Shown in pieces: positions 62,786 through 64,000 of a stretch of DNA of 64,000 nucleotides (position 1 is its first letter; each line of letters opens with the position of its first letter). The notes beneath the pieces are model-generated. The model did not search any database, had not been told where the DNA came from, and was given only the letters and a program-made list of their open reading frames with translations. The stretch comes from Sanguibacter hominis ATCC BAA-789. Its GTDB lineage: Bacteria > Actinomycetota > Actinomycetes > Actinomycetales > Cellulomonadaceae. Where the stretch lies: positions 620,001 to 684,000 of the forward strand of contig NZ_JAAXOW010000002.1 in assembly GCF_012396185.1 (NCBI RefSeq), written 5' to 3'. The translations under genes and the position numbers were made by a program.

Positions 62786-63724
62786 GTGCCCACCACCCCG
62801 GCCGTGCAGGTCACGGACCTCGTCAAGAAGTACGACGGCGTGACCGTCGTCGACTCGTTGAGCCTCACAGCGGCCGCAGGCAGCGTCACGGCCGTCCTGG
62901 GCCCGAACGGAGCCGGCAAGACGACGACGATCGAGTGCTGCGAGGGCCTGCGCGTCCCGGACGGCGGGACCGTCCGGGTGCTCGGGCTCGACCCCCGCGC
63001 GGACGCCGTGGAGCTGCGCCCTCGCGTGGGCGTCATGCTCCAGGACTCCGGTCTGCCCGCGCAGAAGCGCTCGGGCGAGGTCCTCCGCCACGTCGCCCGC
63101 ATGCACCGCAACCCGTGGGACGTCGCCGACCTCGAGGAGCGTCTCGGCCTGGGGTCCTTCGCGACGACGACCGTGCGTCGTCTCTCCGGCGGCCAGCGGC
63201 AGCGTCTCGCGCTCGCGTGCGCGCTCGTCGGGCGTCCCGAGGTCGTCTTCCTGGACGAGCCGAGCGCCGGCATGGACCCGCAGAGCCGCCTCGCCGTGTG
63301 GGACCTCGTCCGCGCCCTGCGCGACGTCGGCACGTCGATCATCCTGACGACGCACCTCATGGACGAGGCGGCCGAGCTTGCGGACGACGTCGTCGTCGTC
63401 GACCACGGACGGGTCATCGCGCAGGGCACGCCCGCCGAGCTGACGACGGGCTCGGGCGACCAGGTCGCGACGTTCGAGACGGACGCGCCGCTCCCCCACG
63501 ACGCGAGCGCTCGCCTGCACGACCGTCTGGGTGGTGACGCCGCGTGGACGGTCGAGTCGACCGAGGCGACGCGCCTGCGCGTCGCTGGTCCGCTCGATCC
63601 CGGCGCTCTCGCCGCGGTGCTCACCTGGTGCGCCGACGAGAACCTGCTCGTCACGAGGTTCGACCTCGGGCGCCGCACGCTCGAGGACTTCTTCCTCGAC
63701 CTCACCGGAAGGACCATGCGATGA
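62786..63724 (+). CDS. ABC transporter ATP-binding protein (DrrA-like exporter)
   Basis: ATPase of 312 aa from the antibiotic/daunorubicin-type exporter group. Walker A GPNGAGKTT (about 41-49), signature LSGGQRQRLALA, Walker B VVFLDEPSAGMD and H-loop TTHLMDEAAEL are present; a C-terminal extension of about 90 residues is typical of this group. The start GTG is at 62786. The permease gene overlaps its stop by 4 bp, so they act together. Cargo unknown. Confidence 0.92.
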   Translation: MPTTPAVQVTDLVKKYDGVTVVDSLSLTAAAGSVTAVLGPNGAGKTTTIECCEGLRVPDGGTVRVLGLDPRADAVELRPRVGVMLQDSGLPAQKRSGEVLRHVARMHRNPWDVADLEERLGLGSFATTTVRRLSGGQRQRLALACALVGRPEVVFLDEPSAGMDPQSRLAVWDLVRALRDVGTSIILTTHLMDEAAELADDVVVVDHGRVIAQGTPAELTTGSGDQVATFETDAPLPHDASARLHDRLGGDAAWTVESTEATRLRVAGPLDPGALAAVLTWCADENLLVTRFDLGRRTLEDFFLDLTGRTMR

Positions 63725-64000
63725 GCGCGACGACCCCGGGACCCGTCCCTGCCCCCGCGCCCGCTGCTGCTCCGGCGAGTGCACGGCTGCGCGCTCAGAC
63801 GTCGTTCGAGATCGCGTCGATCTTCCGCAACGGCGAGCAGGTCCTAGTGACGCTGCTGCTCCCTCTCGTCGCGCTCGTGGTCCTCGGCGGGACGGGCGTC
63901 GTCGACATCGACCTGGGCGGGCGCGCGCGCATCGACGTGGTCACGCCGGGCGTGCTCGCGCTCTCCGTCATGGCTGCGGCCTTCACGTCGCAGGCGATCG
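63721..64000 (+). CDS. ABC exporter permease, N-terminal part
   Basis: The first 93 codons of a membrane protein cut by the window end. The N-terminus is Ala/Pro rich, then FEIASIFRNGEQVLVTLLLP starts an ABC-2-type membrane segment, the normal beginning of DrrB-like permeases. ATG at 63721 overlaps the ATPase stop (ATGA), so this is its partner. Confidence 0.82.
   Translation, partial: MSATTPGPVPAPAPAAAPASARLRAQTSFEIASIFRNGEQVLVTLLLPLVALVVLGGTGVVDIDLGGRARIDVVTPGVLALSVMAAAFTSQAI

Overview
The window is chromosomal DNA from a high-GC actinobacterium, most likely a Micrococcales member of the Cellulomonadaceae type. The evidence is a very GC-rich sequence with strong codon bias, mycothiol ligase MshC, the Mpa/Arc proteasomal ATPase, the actinobacterial suf operon, the ImuA-ImuB-DnaE2 mutasome behind a TCGAAC-N4-GTTCGA SOS box, and many genes whose start codon lies about 6 nt after a TANNNT -10 hexamer (leaderless type). 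The genus is an inference. I see about 60 protein genes and one tRNA, tightly packed. There is no rRNA, CRISPR array, insertion sequence, prophage or attachment site, and no gene-free stretch longer than 300 bp.

Layout. 1-13 kb: conserved proteasome/mycothiol block (arc, trmI, M50 protease, RecB-like nuclease, HAD phosphatase, PAC2 protein, F420-type oxidoreductase, mshC, uppP, aldo/keto reductase, M20 peptidase); much of this order is also known in Mycobacterium tuberculosis. 13-19 kb: M3 oligopeptidase, SpoIIE-type phosphatase, tRNA-Leu(GAG), a degenerate ADP-ribosylglycohydrolase-like protein and a GerW-family protein. 19-25 kb: SOS-controlled imuA-imuB-dnaE2. 25-35 kb: PEBP and GNAT genes, a YbdK-type ligase with a YczE membrane protein facing a MocR regulator, an RNA methylase, an MFS transporter, an SPFH/NfeD pair and a lone ABC ATPase. 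35-43 kb: a NarL-type two-component system, divergent glgM/glgC, serB, and fabG-fabI-sixA. 43-52 kb: DUF3099/zinc protein/SURF1, an ABC-F protein, the biotin ECF transporter (bioY-ecfA-ecfT), a YpfJ metallopeptidase and a SNF2 helicase. 52-59 kb: the complete suf operon, regulator-sufB-sufD-Rieske-sufC-sufS-sufU-sufT. 59-64 kb: a secreted DNase I-like protein with FN3-like repeats, a membrane-anchored CDP-glycerol glycerophosphotransferase-like protein, and an ABC exporter cut by the right edge.

How it works together. Most of this is core genome: protein turnover, thiol chemistry, fatty-acid elongation, Fe-S assembly, glycogen, biotin uptake and SOS mutagenesis. Two genes are cut by the window: arc at the left edge and the last ABC permease at the right edge. 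The most unusual things seen are the widespread leaderless promoter pattern, an ADP-ribosylglycohydrolase fold that has lost residues in both metal-binding motifs, an aldo/keto reductase without its catalytic His, operator-like palindromes upstream of fabG, the suf regulator and the MocR gene, and hairpin terminators that share a GGGCC/TCGTCGT edge instead of a U-tract. I did not find an obviously new multi-gene system.
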